The translations under genes were made by a program, and so were the position numbers. Below are positions 27,418 to 36,970 of a stretch of 45,388 nt of DNA, in pieces. The DNA lies in contig JAGFJL010000138.1 of NCBI GenBank assembly GCA_024102725.1, positions 1 to 45,388 on the forward strand. Reading direction: 5' to 3'. The stretch is from Nitrococcus mobilis (GTDB lineage: Bacteria; Pseudomonadota; Gammaproteobacteria; Nitrococcales; Nitrococcaceae). How positions within the stretch are numbered: position 1 is the first letter of the stretch; each line of letters begins with the position of its first letter. A model generated the notes under the pieces. It saw only the letters and a list, made by a program, of their open reading frames with translations. It did no database searches and had not been told where the DNA came from.

Positions 27418-30096
27418 ATGTTCAAAACGCTGGCGCGTGGCGTCTTGTTGGGATTCGGCCTACTCGCTGCGGTCGGCCCCACCGCAACGGCCGCCAACCA
27501 ACCCGCCAACACGCTGCGTGCGACGCTGGACAACGGTCTGCGGGTGGTCATCGTTCGCGACGCGCTGGCGCCGGTGGTAACCACCCAGATCACCTACCTC
27601 GCCGGCAGCTACCAGGTGCCGCAGCGCTACCCAGGCACGGCGCATGCGCTCGAGCACATGCTGTTCCGCGGCAGCAAAGGCCTGAGCGCCGCCCAGCTCG
27701 ACAAGATGACCGGCACAATGGGCGGTGTTGTCAATGCGTTCACCACCAACGACGCCACCCAATATTATTTCGTCACGCCGGCCTCGTACCTCGATGTCCT
27801 GCTGCACATCGAAGCTACGCGGATGCGCGGGGCACTGCTGACCGATAAGGCCTGGGCTCTCGAGAAAGGCGCGATCGAGCAGGAGGTCTCGCGCGATATC
27901 TCCGACCCCGGTTATCTCGCCTTCCAGCAAGCGCAGCGCATCCTCTACGCCGGCACCGGCTACGCGGAGAATCCGCTCGGCACGCGACCGTCGTTCGACC
28001 GCACCACGACCAGCATACTGCGCCGGTTCTACAACGACTGGTACGTGCCCGACAACGCCACCTTCGTGATCGTCGGTGATGTCGAGCCGCCGGCAGCACT
28101 GGCCAAAATAAAGCGGCTGTTCGGTCCGATCGCCGCGCATCCGGCGCCGGCCCGAGCGGTGCTCGCGCTGCAACCGGTCAAACCGCAGACCATCCGCATG
28201 ACCACGCCGGCCGCCACCGGTTCGGTGCAATTTCTGTATCGCATGCCGGGCATGGCATCCAAGGACTATGCCGCCGCGCAGATCCTGATGGACGTGCTCA
28301 ACAACGCGCGCAGTCCGCTTGCGGAACTGGCCGCCCAGGGTAAAGTACTGAGCGCCGATGCCCAAACCCTGCCCTTCAGCCATGGCGGCATCGGCGTGGT
28401 CGAAGTCGGCTTTCCGAAAGGCGGCAACGCGCGGCAGGCGCGCTTGCACCTCGAGCAAATAATTACCGACTTACTCGAGGACGGCGTATCACCCGAGCTG
28501 GTCGAAGCGGCCAAGTGCGCCGAGCTGGCGCAGTTCGAGTTCGCCAAGAACAGCGCGGCGACGCTCGCCAGCGCATGGTCGCAGGTGCTCGCCTGGCAGG
28601 GTCTGGACTCACCCGCGCAGGCCGCACAACAAATCCGTACGGTCAGCGTCGCAGCCGTCGACCGCCTCGCGCAGGAGTATCTCAAACCCGATCAACGCGT
28701 GACCATCGTGCTCACCCCCAGCGCCAAAGGCAAGCGCCCACCGCAGAGCAGCGGCTTTGGCGGCACCGAATCCTTCGCCGGCGACAACACGCTGGACGTC
28801 CCACTGCCGGCCTGGGCGAGCCAGGCGCTGGCGAAACTGGAGTTGCCGCACTGGACGCTCGATCCGGTGCAGATGAAGCTCGCCAACGGCATCAACCTCA
28901 TTGTGCAGCCGGAGTCGGTCAGCCAGACGCTTACCGTAATCGGCCATATCGACCACAACGCCGGCCTGCAGGAACCGCGCGGCCAGGACGGCGTCGGCCG
29001 GCTGCTCGCCACACTGTTCGACTACGGCACGACCACGCTGGATCGCGGCGCCTTCCACAAGGCGCTGGACGACATCGCCGCCCGCGTGACCAGCGGTACC
29101 GAATTCAGCCTGGCTGTACCGAGCAAAAATTTCGATCGCGGCCTGCAGCTGTTAGCCGACAACGAGCTGCACCCGGCGCTGCCGCAGCGGGCCTTCACGG
29201 TGCAGCGGGACACGCTGGCGCGCACCCTCACCGGCGAGTTGGAATCACCGCGCTACCGGATGATCCGTGCGCTGAAACAGGCACTGCTGCCAAGCGGCGA
29301 TCCGGGATTGCGCGAAGCCACGCCCGATACGGTCGGCGAGCTTACGCTGCAGGACGTCCAGGATTACTTCGCCGCGAGCTATCGGCCCGATCTGACCACG
29401 ATTGTCGTGGTCGGCGACATCGCACCTGAGCAGGCCAAGGTCACGATCGAGAAATACTTCGGCGACTGGCACGCCCACGGCCCGAAACCCGAGGTGGTGC
29501 CGCCGCGAGTGCCGCTGAACCCACCGGGCTACACCGTGGTGCCCAACGCGTATGCTTCACAAAATCAGGCACTGATGGGGCAAATGCTGGATCTCGATCT
29601 GCACAACCCGGATCGCTACGCGCTGCAACTCGGCAACGACGTGCTCGGCGGCAGTGGCTTCGCCTCGCGGCTGATGGCCGACATCCGCGTACGCCATGGT
29701 TATGCCTACAGCGTGGGTTCGGCCATGAATTTCGACCGCTCGCGCTCGATCTTCTACGTGCAGTATGGCAGCGACCCGGACAAGGTCGCGCGGATAGACG
29801 CGCTGGTGCGCCAGAGCATCGAGGCGCTGCGTACCCAACCGGTCGCGGCGGACGAGCTCGACAATGCCCGCCAGTACGAGATCCGTTCAATTCCGCTCGA
29901 AATATCCAGCGTCGAGCGCATCGCGCGTTCGCTGCTGGCGTGGAGCTGGCGCGGCGAGCCGCTGGATCAGCCGATGGTTGCGGGGAAGCACTACCTCACG
30001 CTCACTCCGCAGCAAGTGCGCGCCGCGTTCGAAAAGTACGTCAAACCGCAGCACCTGACCCAGGTGGTGCAGGGCCCGGCGCCACCTGGACACTGA
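27418..30096 (+). CDS. M16-family zinc metallopeptidase, two tandem peptidase units, exported
   Basis: The 892-aa protein starts with a signal peptide (MFKTLARGVLLGFGLLAAVG..ATAAN). The first M16 unit has the inverted zinc motif HALEH (His76, Glu79, His80) with a downstream EKGAIEQEV segment supplying the third ligand. The second unit (from about 465) keeps the fold (LTTIVVVGDIAPEQAKVTIEKYFG) but lacks HxxEH, as expected for the inactive half of the clam-shell. It should degrade small peptides in the periplasm or on the outer face. The start at 27418 is chosen because GGAG precedes it and a signal peptide follows directly; 27343 is the upstream alternative. Confidence 0.9.
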   Translation: MFKTLARGVLLGFGLLAAVGPTATAANQPANTLRATLDNGLRVVIVRDALAPVVTTQITYLAGSYQVPQRYPGTAHALEHMLFRGSKGLSAAQLDKMTGTMGGVVNAFTTNDATQYYFVTPASYLDVLLHIEATRMRGALLTDKAWALEKGAIEQEVSRDISDPGYLAFQQAQRILYAGTGYAENPLGTRPSFDRTTTSILRRFYNDWYVPDNATFVIVGDVEPPAALAKIKRLFGPIAAHPAPARAVLALQPVKPQTIRMTTPAATGSVQFLYRMPGMASKDYAAAQILMDVLNNARSPLAELAAQGKVLSADAQTLPFSHGGIGVVEVGFPKGGNARQARLHLEQIITDLLEDGVSPELVEAAKCAELAQFEFAKNSAATLASAWSQVLAWQGLDSPAQAAQQIRTVSVAAVDRLAQEYLKPDQRVTIVLTPSAKGKRPPQSSGFGGTESFAGDNTLDVPLPAWASQALAKLELPHWTLDPVQMKLANGINLIVQPESVSQTLTVIGHIDHNAGLQEPRGQDGVGRLLATLFDYGTTTLDRGAFHKALDDIAARVTSGTEFSLAVPSKNFDRGLQLLADNELHPALPQRAFTVQRDTLARTLTGELESPRYRMIRALKQALLPSGDPGLREATPDTVGELTLQDVQDYFAASYRPDLTTIVVVGDIAPEQAKVTIEKYFGDWHAHGPKPEVVPPRVPLNPPGYTVVPNAYASQNQALMGQMLDLDLHNPDRYALQLGNDVLGGSGFASRLMADIRVRHGYAYSVGSAMNFDRSRSIFYVQYGSDPDKVARIDALVRQSIEALRTQPVAADELDNARQYEIRSIPLEISSVERIARSLLAWSWRGEPLDQPMVAGKHYLTLTPQQVRAAFEKYVKPQHLTQVVQGPAPPGH

Positions 30097-30162
30097 ACCG
30101 CATCCCGGCCGGCGAGGTTGGCCGACCGGTTACGGCTCATCAAATGAAAGGGTGCGGATAGA

Positions 30163-30825
30163 TTATTGCAAGGGGGTTAGTGTTATCTCTACCCGGCGGT
30201 TCTGGGCGCGGCCCTCGGCGGTGCTGTTGGAGGCAATCGGGTCATCCGGGCCGACACCGGTGCTGCGGATACGGTTGGCCGCCACGCCCTGTATGATCAA
30301 CGAACTGGCGACGCTGTCGGCGCGTTGCTGCGAAAGCGTCATGTTGTGCGCGCGGCCACCGGTGCTGTCGGTATGGCCCACCACGTTCACCCCGGTCTGA
30401 TCGTATTCTTTGAGCACCATAGCCACGCCAGTCAAGGTGTTGGCACCGGCCGGTTTCAGCGAACTGCTGTCGATGTCGAACGTGAGGTTGTTCGGCATGT
30501 TCAAAATGATGGCATCGCCCTGGCGCGTCACGCTCACGCCGGTGCCGCGCATTTTTTCGCGCAGCTTGGCTTCCTGCACGTCCATATAATAACCCACCCC
30601 ACCACCGAGCGCCGCGCCGCTGGCGGCGCCAATCAGCGCTCCTCGGCCACGATGTTCTTTGGCGACGGCCGCACCGACCCCAGCGCCTACCGCAGCCCCC
30701 ACCCCGGCGCCGATACCGGCCTTCCCGGCCTGACGCTCCCCGGTGTAAGGGTTGGTCGTACACGCAGCCAGTGCCAGCGCAGCGCTCACTGCACCGACAG
30801 CAATAAACAGACGACGTTCTTTCAT
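30163..30825 (-). CDS. OmpA-family lipoprotein with glycine-zipper domain (YiaD-like)
   Basis: The 220-aa protein has a lipoprotein signal ending LALAAC (Cys22), a glycine-zipper stretch (about 34-82, GAGVGAAVGAGVGAAV), and a C-terminal OmpA peptidoglycan-binding domain (about 100-218) with VVGHTDSTG and a AEGRAQNRRVEI end. It should sit in the outer membrane and hold the peptidoglycan. GAGG lies about eight bases before the ATG at 30825, so the longer frame to 30954 is rejected. Convergent with the M16 peptidase gene. Confidence 0.92.
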   Translation of the reverse strand: MKERRLFIAVGAVSAALALAACTTNPYTGERQAGKAGIGAGVGAAVGAGVGAAVAKEHRGRGALIGAASGAALGGGVGYYMDVQEAKLREKMRGTGVSVTRQGDAIILNMPNNLTFDIDSSSLKPAGANTLTGVAMVLKEYDQTGVNVVGHTDSTGGRAHNMTLSQQRADSVASSLIIQGVAANRIRSTGVGPDDPIASNSTAEGRAQNRRVEITLTPLQ

Positions 30826-31524
30826 ACGGAAAACCTCGATTGCATCCCTGACATCTATCGGCCTGTGCCGGTAACAATTTATCTCATCGGCTGAAAAGTA
30901 GCATTGGATTACGGTGCACCACCGAATCGAAACCTCGTATCGAAACGGTACCACGCGGGGGGGTATTCGAACTGCTGGATGTTACCATCCGCCTGGCAAT
31001 ATTGATTCCCAAGCGCACCTGTTGGAGACCTCGAAAAACCTTATCCACTCCGTCCCCCCAGCGAAGGCCGGAGTCCATCTTTTGTTCCGTGGGGGGAACT
31101 GGATTACGCACGCCACGGGTGGCATGTGCCCCATCGGGCCAGCTAAAGCTGTTCAAAATCGTTCCGAACGGTTTTGTCCGGCCGACGCCGGAATGACGAA
31201 ACCTGTGAGTTATTCGAGATTCCCTGCTACTCCAGAGCGGGCTCTCTTACCCAAACCCAGAGCACGCGGCGGCTACGGCACCCCACCAGGGCAAATGGGC
31301 AAGCACGGGCACAAATATCTTCTCATCGTGGAAGTGAGCAGAGGACACATGCAACGCAAGTGCGCAAGGGGTGGCGCAGCGGTGCAAGCCGCAAAGAGAA
31401 AACTGCTGGCTAGCCGAGCGTCCCTCCCCGGCTGGCTGGCGACCACCAATAGTCACGGACGTGGATAAATCGGGGTTGTTGCCGTTTTTCTTGCTTGCTA
31501 GGTAAGCAACGCGCGGTTAGCTGG
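30826..31524. other. Noncoding stretch with a dispersed palindrome
   Basis: No gene is supported between the OmpA-like lipoprotein and hemP. It holds the family A repeat at 31050-31200; the rest gives only short frames without recognisable content. Confidence 0.5.
31050..31200. repeat. Dispersed palindromic repeat, family A, second copy
   Basis: The outer arms CCAGCGAAGGCCGGAGTCCA (ending 31077) and GCCGACGCCGGAATGACGAA (ending 31200) are inverted relatives, with a shorter inner palindrome around 31150-31175 (CGTTCCGAACG). Same family as 2946-3018. Confidence 0.6.
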
Positions 31525-31719
31525 TTACACCTCCTTGGTAAGAATCAGCCGTTCATTGCGAGTGAGCCGCAGAATATAGCGCTCGCCGTGGTGATTGATG
31601 GCCACGGTGCGATTGCCGTGAAAGAGATCCCGTGTATCGAGGCCCGGCGGTAGGATAGGCGGTTCAGTGCTCGCCTGATTGCGGGATGGGCACAGGGTTT
31701 CTATTTTCCTGGTGGCCAT
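31525..31719 (-). CDS. hemP: Hemin uptake protein HemP
   Basis: The 64-aa protein ends with the HemP signature: LFHGNRTVAINHHGERYILR followed by LTRNERLILTK. HemP is a small protein linked to haem and iron uptake loci, usually Fur-repressed. A Fur-like box lies 26 bp upstream of its start at 31745-31763, which supports iron control. No haem receptor or transporter gene is adjacent, so this is an isolated copy. Confidence 0.85.
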   Translation of the reverse strand: MATRKIETLCPSRNQASTEPPILPPGLDTRDLFHGNRTVAINHHGERYILRLTRNERLILTKEV

Positions 31720-31744
31720 AATATCTCCTCCTGTTGGATTGAAT

Positions 31745-31763
31745 GATAATGATTTCTGTTATC
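31745..31763. promoter_or_regulatory. Fur box between hemP and the DUF6524-like gene
   Basis: GATAATGATTTCTGTTATC matches the 19-bp consensus GATAATGATAATCATTATC at 14 positions, including both outer hexamers. It is 26 bp upstream of hemP on the minus strand and 130 bp upstream of the gene at 31893. Confidence 0.75.
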
Positions 31764-31892
31764 GTGTCAACCGCCCCCACCCATTCCGCAAAGCCCCATC
31801 AGTGCGATGGCATAATTCCTCACGTACAATTCGTCCGCATACCCTCGGGCCGACCGAGTCGGTCCATGCCCCGTACTCCCGGAAGGTTTCGC

Positions 31893-32312
31893 ATGGCTTT
31901 GAATTTCAGTTGGAATGGTTTCTTGGTCCGCTTTGTGGCGGCACTGGTTCTGGTCTTCGCGACCTACAACCCGGAACATCTATCCTATTTCCATTGGGTG
32001 GTCGCGGATCGCGATACGCAGCGGTTGGCGCTGAAAGTATTCGCTGGCGTGGTGCTGCTGATCGGCTGGACGGTATTCCTGCGGGCGACGCTGCGCTCAC
32101 TCGGGCTGATCGGCACTACGCTCGCAATCGCGTTCTTCGGCACCTTGCTGTGGGTGATGGTCGATTTCGGCTGGGTGGCGGCGAGCGACCGACGGCTGAT
32201 GAGCTACCTGTTGCTGATCGCCCTGGCGGCTGTGCTCTCCACCGGCATGTCCTGGTCGCACCTCCGCCGGCGCATGAGCGGGCAGGTGGATGTCGACGAC
32301 GTCGATGAATGA
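31893..32312 (+). CDS. DUF6524-like four-helix membrane protein
   Basis: The 139-aa protein starts MALNFSWNGFLVRFVAALVL, then FATYNPEHLSYFHWV, and has about four hydrophobic helices (about 9-24, 47-64, 70-90, 102-120) and an acidic tail. This pattern fits the DUF6524 family of small proteobacterial membrane proteins without known function. GGAAGG lies eight bases before the ATG, so the frame open to 31743 is shortened. It is divergent from hemP across the Fur box and could share iron control. Confidence 0.75.
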   Translation: MALNFSWNGFLVRFVAALVLVFATYNPEHLSYFHWVVADRDTQRLALKVFAGVVLLIGWTVFLRATLRSLGLIGTTLAIAFFGTLLWVMVDFGWVAASDRRLMSYLLLIALAAVLSTGMSWSHLRRRMSGQVDVDDVDE

Positions 32313-32420
32313 TGGCGCGGACCGAGGTTATTTTAAAGCTCTGCAGCCGAAATAATTAGACCAAAATACCGACGGACTCTCCACAATACCGAACTCTCAC
32401 GCCCAGAGGAGTTACGAATA

Positions 32421-33056
32421 ATGAAACATACTCCCCTCCCGGCCATGAGCTGCGCAGTCGGATTAATGTTACTGCTCGGAATAGCGACAGCCCCATACGC
32501 AGCACCCATTACCCGAGTCGATCAGCAAAACGGAGGAATCGTTGCCGGAACGAACGGCGGGGCGAGCTTCGGGCAGTCGTTCACCCCCACCTTGCCGGCC
32601 ATCGATGCGATCGAATTCCTCATGGCCGGCCTGGGTCAAACCGTCGTGGTGAACATCCTCGACGGCCTGGCTGGCGCCGACGGCCTGGGCGGCTCTGTCA
32701 TCGCCACCTCGGATCCCGTTACGGTATTCACCCTGAGCGGCCAGCAGAACATCCACTTCGATTTCCCCGCCCGAGTCGCCCTGACACCGGGGCAGATCTA
32801 CGTCGCGCAGCTGTTTACCCCGGGCGGGATCGAAGGCGTTAGCTGGACCGCCGGCGATGCCTATACCGGCGGTCAATTCCTGCAAGAGGGGCTCGCGCCG
32901 AGTAATCTTGCGGGGCAAGATCTGATCTTCATCGAGGGTCTGACCCACCCGATCACGGCGCCCGAGCCGGGCTGGCTTTTCAGTCTGGGGCTCCTGGGTG
33001 CGGGACTCGCCGCTCGGCGCAACCGGCCAAGGCGCGGCACACGCCCGGCCGGATGA
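32421..33056 (+). CDS. Exported protein with PEP-CTERM-like sorting tail
   Basis: The 211-aa protein has a signal peptide (about 1-28, ending PYAA), a beta-rich middle without recognised domain (about 30-180), and a C-terminus APEPGWLFSLGLLGAGLAARR followed by basic residues. That tail (PEP, hydrophobic helix, Arg-rich end) is the exosortase recognition signal of PEP-CTERM proteins. Such proteins are cut and exported in exopolysaccharide-producing bacteria. GAGGAG precedes the ATG. No exosortase is in the window. Confidence 0.8.
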   Translation: MKHTPLPAMSCAVGLMLLLGIATAPYAAPITRVDQQNGGIVAGTNGGASFGQSFTPTLPAIDAIEFLMAGLGQTVVVNILDGLAGADGLGGSVIATSDPVTVFTLSGQQNIHFDFPARVALTPGQIYVAQLFTPGGIEGVSWTAGDAYTGGQFLQEGLAPSNLAGQDLIFIEGLTHPITAPEPGWLFSLGLLGAGLAARRNRPRRGTRPAG

Positions 33057-33082
33057 ACACCCGGATCACGGATGAAACCGGC

Positions 33083-34324
33083 TCAGGTCACGGTAGCCTT
33101 GCGCTTGAACTCGGGTCTGTCCCAGGACCGACTCGCCATAACCCGGCGCAGCGCGGCCACCGCCTCCCAGATATCGACATAGCGCAAATAAAGCGGCGCG
33201 AGGCCGAAGCGCAGGAGATCGGGGGCGCGAAAATCGCCGATCACGCCCTCGGCGATCAGCGCCTGAACGATGGCATAGCCCTGCGGGTGCCGAACAGCGA
33301 CCTGGCTGCCACGCCGTGCCGAATCATGCGGACTGGCGCGCTCGAAACCAAAGGCCGCGCATTCCTGTTCGACTAACCGCAGGCACAGATCGCCCAGCTG
33401 CCGGGACTTCTCACGCACCAGCCGCAGATCCGCCCCCAGCAGCAGATCGACGCCGACCTCTAGCGCAGCGAGTCCCAGCACGGGCGGCGTCCCGACAAGA
33501 TGACGTTCGATCCCGGCGGCCGGGCGATAATCCGGCGCGAACGCGAACGGCACGGCGTGTCCCATCCAGCCGGCAATAGCGGGCGGCGCCATCCGCTGAT
33601 GGCGCCGGGCGATAAAGAGGTAGGCGGGCGCGCCGGGCCCGCCGTTGAGGTACTTATAGCCGCAGCCCACCGCCATATCGACGCCGGCCGCATTGAGCTC
33701 AATGGGCATCGCGCCGGCGCTGTGGCTTAGATCCCAGAGCGTGAGAATGCCTTTTGCCTGTGCCTGACGTGTCAGCGTAGCTAAGTCGTGGAGACGTCCG
33801 CTGCGGTAGTCGACCTGGGTCAGCACCAGCACCGCGACGGTTTCGTCCAAGGCATCACAGAGCTCGCCGGCATGCACCAAACGCAGCTCGTGGCCTTGAC
33901 CCAGCAGCTCAATGAGCCCCTCGATGATATAGAGATCCGTAGGGAAGTTGGTCCGCTCGGAGACGATGACCTTGCGCCCCGGGCGTAGGCGCAACGCCGC
34001 GGCAAGCAGCTTGAAAAGATTGACCGAGGTCGAATCCGCGGCAACCACCTCATCATCGCACGCACCGATCAACCGGGCGATCTTGGCGCCGATGCGCCGC
34101 GGCATGCCGATCCAATCGTTGCCGTTCCACGAGCGGATCAGGTCCTCACCCCATTGCACCCGCACGAGTTCATCGAGCCGCTGCCGAGTACCGACCGGCA
34201 ACGCCCCGAGCGAATTGCCATCGAGATAGATCACACCGCTCGGCAACTCGAAGCGCGCGCGCCACACGCTGAGTGGGTCTTCACGATCAAGCCGCTCGCA
34301 ATCATCCCGGGACAGGCCGTGCAT
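33083..34324 (-). CDS. kynU: Kynureninase
   Basis: The 413-aa PLP enzyme matches kynureninase: YLDGNSLGALP (33-43), VNLFKLLAAAL, the Asp of LWDLSHSAG (Asp198) and the Schiff-base motif GCGYKYLNGGPGAPAYLF (Lys224). It cleaves kynurenine to anthranilate and alanine, or 3-hydroxykynurenine to 3-hydroxyanthranilate. I chose ATG 34324, with GGGAG about nine bases upstream; the frame is open to 34432 but would then overlap the divergent gene. Tryptophan 2,3-dioxygenase is 1 kb away on the same strand; the formamidase that normally joins them is not in the window. Confidence 0.92.
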   Translation of the reverse strand: MHGLSRDDCERLDREDPLSVWRARFELPSGVIYLDGNSLGALPVGTRQRLDELVRVQWGEDLIRSWNGNDWIGMPRRIGAKIARLIGACDDEVVAADSTSVNLFKLLAAALRLRPGRKVIVSERTNFPTDLYIIEGLIELLGQGHELRLVHAGELCDALDETVAVLVLTQVDYRSGRLHDLATLTRQAQAKGILTLWDLSHSAGAMPIELNAAGVDMAVGCGYKYLNGGPGAPAYLFIARRHQRMAPPAIAGWMGHAVPFAFAPDYRPAAGIERHLVGTPPVLGLAALEVGVDLLLGADLRLVREKSRQLGDLCLRLVEQECAAFGFERASPHDSARRGSQVAVRHPQGYAIVQALIAEGVIGDFRAPDLLRFGLAPLYLRYVDIWEAVAALRRVMASRSWDRPEFKRKATVT

Positions 34325-34359
34325 CAGCTGCTCTCCCGCGTCACCCCGCATAACCCAAC

Positions 34360-34385
34360 TTCGGGTGCACTGCTTCGGATGCACT
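34360..34385. promoter_or_regulatory. Direct repeats in the kynU / asparaginase divergent promoter region
   Basis: TTCGGGTGCACT (34360-34371) and TTCGGATGCACT (34374-34385) are 14 bp apart, differing at one base, between the divergent starts. Each contains a TGCA core. They may be operator half sites shared by both genes. Confidence 0.4.
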
Positions 34386-34430
34386 ACACTAAATTGGAGC
34401 CGAAACGGCGTATCCGTGTAAAGAGCGAAC

Positions 34431-35342
34431 ATGGCAATTCGGCACCGCTACAGCATCGGCATCCACGGCGGCGCAGGTGACCGTCCCGCATCGCCGGCCC
34501 AAGCAGGGCGCATCAGGGAAAGCCTGAGAACGACCCTGGAGGAAGGCGGCGCCCGGCTCGCCGCCGGCGCGACGGCGCTTGATACTGTCGTGCACTGCAC
34601 CCGCCTGCTCGAGGATGACCCCCTTTACAATGCCGGCTACGGTAGCGTTCCCAACTCGGCCGGCCGCTTCGAGCTCGAGGCATGCGTAATGGATGGGCAG
34701 CCCCTCAAGGCCGGCGCGGTGACCTATGTCGAGCACATCCGCAACCCGGTCGAGCTCGCTCGCCGAATCATGGAAAAGACACCGCATGTCATGCTCGCCG
34801 GGCGTGGCGCCGACGACTTTGCCGCAGCCAACGGCATTGCAACCGTCAGCCAAGCCTACTTCCAAGAAGGTTGGGGTAAATACGGCAGGGCCGACGAGAA
34901 CGGCTACGGCACGGTCGGGGCGGTGGCACGGGACTGCGCCGGCAATCTGGCCGCCGCCACATCGACCGGGGGGCAAAAGGGCAAACGACCGGGCCGGGTG
35001 GGTGACAGCCCGCTCGTCGGCGCCGGCACTTATGCCGACAATGCGGGCGGCGCCGTCTCCTGTACGGGATGGGGCGAAGATTTCATCCGCACGGCACTGG
35101 CCGCTTACCTCGGCTTTCTGATCGCCCGTCAAGGCCTCGAGGCTCATACGGCCGCCCGGATCGCCATCGAATATCTGGTCACAAAGGTCAACGGCAACGG
35201 CGGTTTCGTTCTGGTCGACAAAACCGGTTCGATCGCCGCCGCTCAGTCAAGCGCGTATTTGCACTGCGGCTGGATCGAACACGGCGCCGAGCCAAAAACC
35301 GCACTCTGCGCCCCTCTACGAATCGCGCGCGCAGAAGATTGA
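34431..35342 (+). CDS. iaaA: Isoaspartyl peptidase / L-asparaginase (Ntn hydrolase)
   Basis: The 303-aa protein has IHGGAG near the N-terminus (11-16), NAGYGSV, the self-cleavage and nucleophile site GYGTVGAVA (Thr161), STGG (178-181) and GDSPLVGAGTYAD (191-203). It is a plant-type asparaginase that cleaves itself before Thr161 and removes isoaspartyl residues or hydrolyses asparagine. It starts divergently from kynU with 106 bp between them and ends convergent with tryptophan dioxygenase. Its link to tryptophan breakdown is positional only. Confidence 0.92.
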   Translation: MAIRHRYSIGIHGGAGDRPASPAQAGRIRESLRTTLEEGGARLAAGATALDTVVHCTRLLEDDPLYNAGYGSVPNSAGRFELEACVMDGQPLKAGAVTYVEHIRNPVELARRIMEKTPHVMLAGRGADDFAAANGIATVSQAYFQEGWGKYGRADENGYGTVGAVARDCAGNLAAATSTGGQKGKRPGRVGDSPLVGAGTYADNAGGAVSCTGWGEDFIRTALAAYLGFLIARQGLEAHTAARIAIEYLVTKVNGNGGFVLVDKTGSIAAAQSSAYLHCGWIEHGAEPKTALCAPLRIARAED

Positions 35343-35364
35343 CCGAGGCGGTTTTCGGCAAGTT

Positions 35365-36231
35365 TTATAGAAGCGTGCGCACCGTCCACAGCTCGGGGAA
35401 GAAACGCAGGTCGAGCACTTTTTTCAAATAACCCACGCCCGAGGAACCGCCGGTACCGCGCTTGAAACCGATGATGCGCTCGACGGTTTTCATATGCTCG
35501 AAGCGCCAGCGCTGCAAGGCGTGCTCGAGGTCGACGAGTTTCTCGGCAAGCTCGTAGAGATCCCAATGGTCCTCCACATTGTGGTAGACGCTCTGCCAGG
35601 CGGCCTCGACCCGTTCGTCGGGCTCGTAGGGCTCGCCCCAGTCCCGTTCGAGCTTTGCCGAGGGCATTTGCAGACCGCGCCGATGCAGCAGCTGGAGGGT
35701 TTCGTCGTACAAGCTCGGGCGCTCCAGCGCTTGTTGCAGCCGAGCATGCACCGCGGGATCGTTGCGGTGAACCTCGATCAGGCGCCGGTTTTTGTTGCCG
35801 AGGAGGAACTCGATCAGCCGGTACTGGTAGGACTGAAAGCCCGAACTGTGACCGAGGGTATCGCGGAAGCTCGAGTAGTCGGTGGGAGTCAATGTGGCCA
35901 GCACGCTCCAGGACTGAATGAGCTGACGCTGGATGGCCGCAACCCGGGCGAGCATTTTGAACGCCGGCCCGAGCCGGTCCTCGCGCACGCAGCGCAAGGC
36001 AGCGGACAACTCGAAGACGACAAGCTTCATCCAGAGCTCGCTCGCCTGATGAATGGTAATGAACAGCATCTCGTCGTGCTGGGCCGATAGCGGCTTTTGA
36101 CAATCCAGCAGGCGATCCAGGCAAAGATACTGCCCGTAGGACATCTCGGCACTGAAATCCCAGTGAATGGCTTCGTCACCGAGATCGAGGGCCCGCGTAG
36201 GCGGGCCGGAACTCTGACCGGCCTTGCTCAT
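35365..36231 (-). CDS. kynA: Tryptophan 2,3-dioxygenase
   Basis: The 288-aa haem protein matches [22 protein letters not shown], the distal [13 protein letters not shown] (His of the active site), [17 protein letters not shown], and the proximal [23 protein letters not shown] that binds haem and substrate. It opens the indole ring of tryptophan to N-formylkynurenine. ATG 36231 is preceded by GGAGGAGA, so the frame open to 36270 is shortened. It belongs functionally with kynU. Confidence 0.95.
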   Translation of the reverse strand: MSKAGQSSGPPTRALDLGDEAIHWDFSAEMSYGQYLCLDRLLDCQKPLSAQHDEMLFITIHQASELWMKLVVFELSAALRCVREDRLGPAFKMLARVAAIQRQLIQSWSVLATLTPTDYSSFRDTLGHSSGFQSYQYRLIEFLLGNKNRRLIEVHRNDPAVHARLQQALERPSLYDETLQLLHRRGLQMPSAKLERDWGEPYEPDERVEAAWQSVYHNVEDHWDLYELAEKLVDLEHALQRWRFEHMKTVERIIGFKRGTGGSSGVGYLKKVLDLRFFPELWTVRTLL

Positions 36232-36970
36232 GGTGTCACTCTCCTCCCCCTCACAGCCGCTGCTCGGCACCTCACCGCGCTGCCAATCGGATCTCAGTTC
36301 GACTCGCCCCGCGAGACATCCAGTCTAGGCCGCAAGAAGGCGGCTCGAAATGCATTCACAGTAGAAAAGAGTGAAGCGAGCCTGATATTAGGAGGAGTTG
36401 GGCATGAACCGGGACAAGAGCAAGGAAGCGGAGCCGAGGCGGCATCGTTCCGGTTAAAGCGGCCGCCGACCGCCCCGGTCAACCGCCTAGTATGGCCCAG
36501 GCCTGCCGGAGCTGCCATTCCGAGGACTACCTAATCACCCAACCGGCTCACACAACAGCAGTGGAAAAGCGTGGCGACCACGCTGGTCAAGCGCCACGGC
36601 TGCCCGATCTCCGCGCAGAACACCCCCCATCGTCGTCAAATGGCTAGTCGAAGCCAACGGCAAGAACCGATGACACTGGCCGCTTCGGGCCAGCCGGACG
36701 ATTCCGAACCATTTCGGGGCATGAGCGCACCGTTTGAGTGCAAAACAACCCACCAAGACGCCCTGCCCAAGCGATAGGCGAGCAATAGCCCGGCCACGGC
36801 CACCGTCCGAGGCCGTGCGAAACCATGCGCCTCTGATTGGCATGGCATTTGATAGGAGTTAACTCAGCCACGGCGAAGCATGAGTCGCCGGCAAAACCGA
36901 TCGACCCGGGCACCGCAATCCATCGCGGCCCGGCCCATCACGAAATCTCTCAAGCAACAGGAGTCGCATC
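36232..36970. other. 739-bp region without a convincing gene
   Basis: No recognisable gene. A strong Shine-Dalgarno (AGGAGG) at about 36390 is followed by a 17-codon frame at 36404-36457 (MNRDKSKEAEPRRHRSG), which may be a leader peptide, a truncated gene start or nothing. Frames on the minus strand at 36535-36848 lack family features. Confidence 0.45.
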
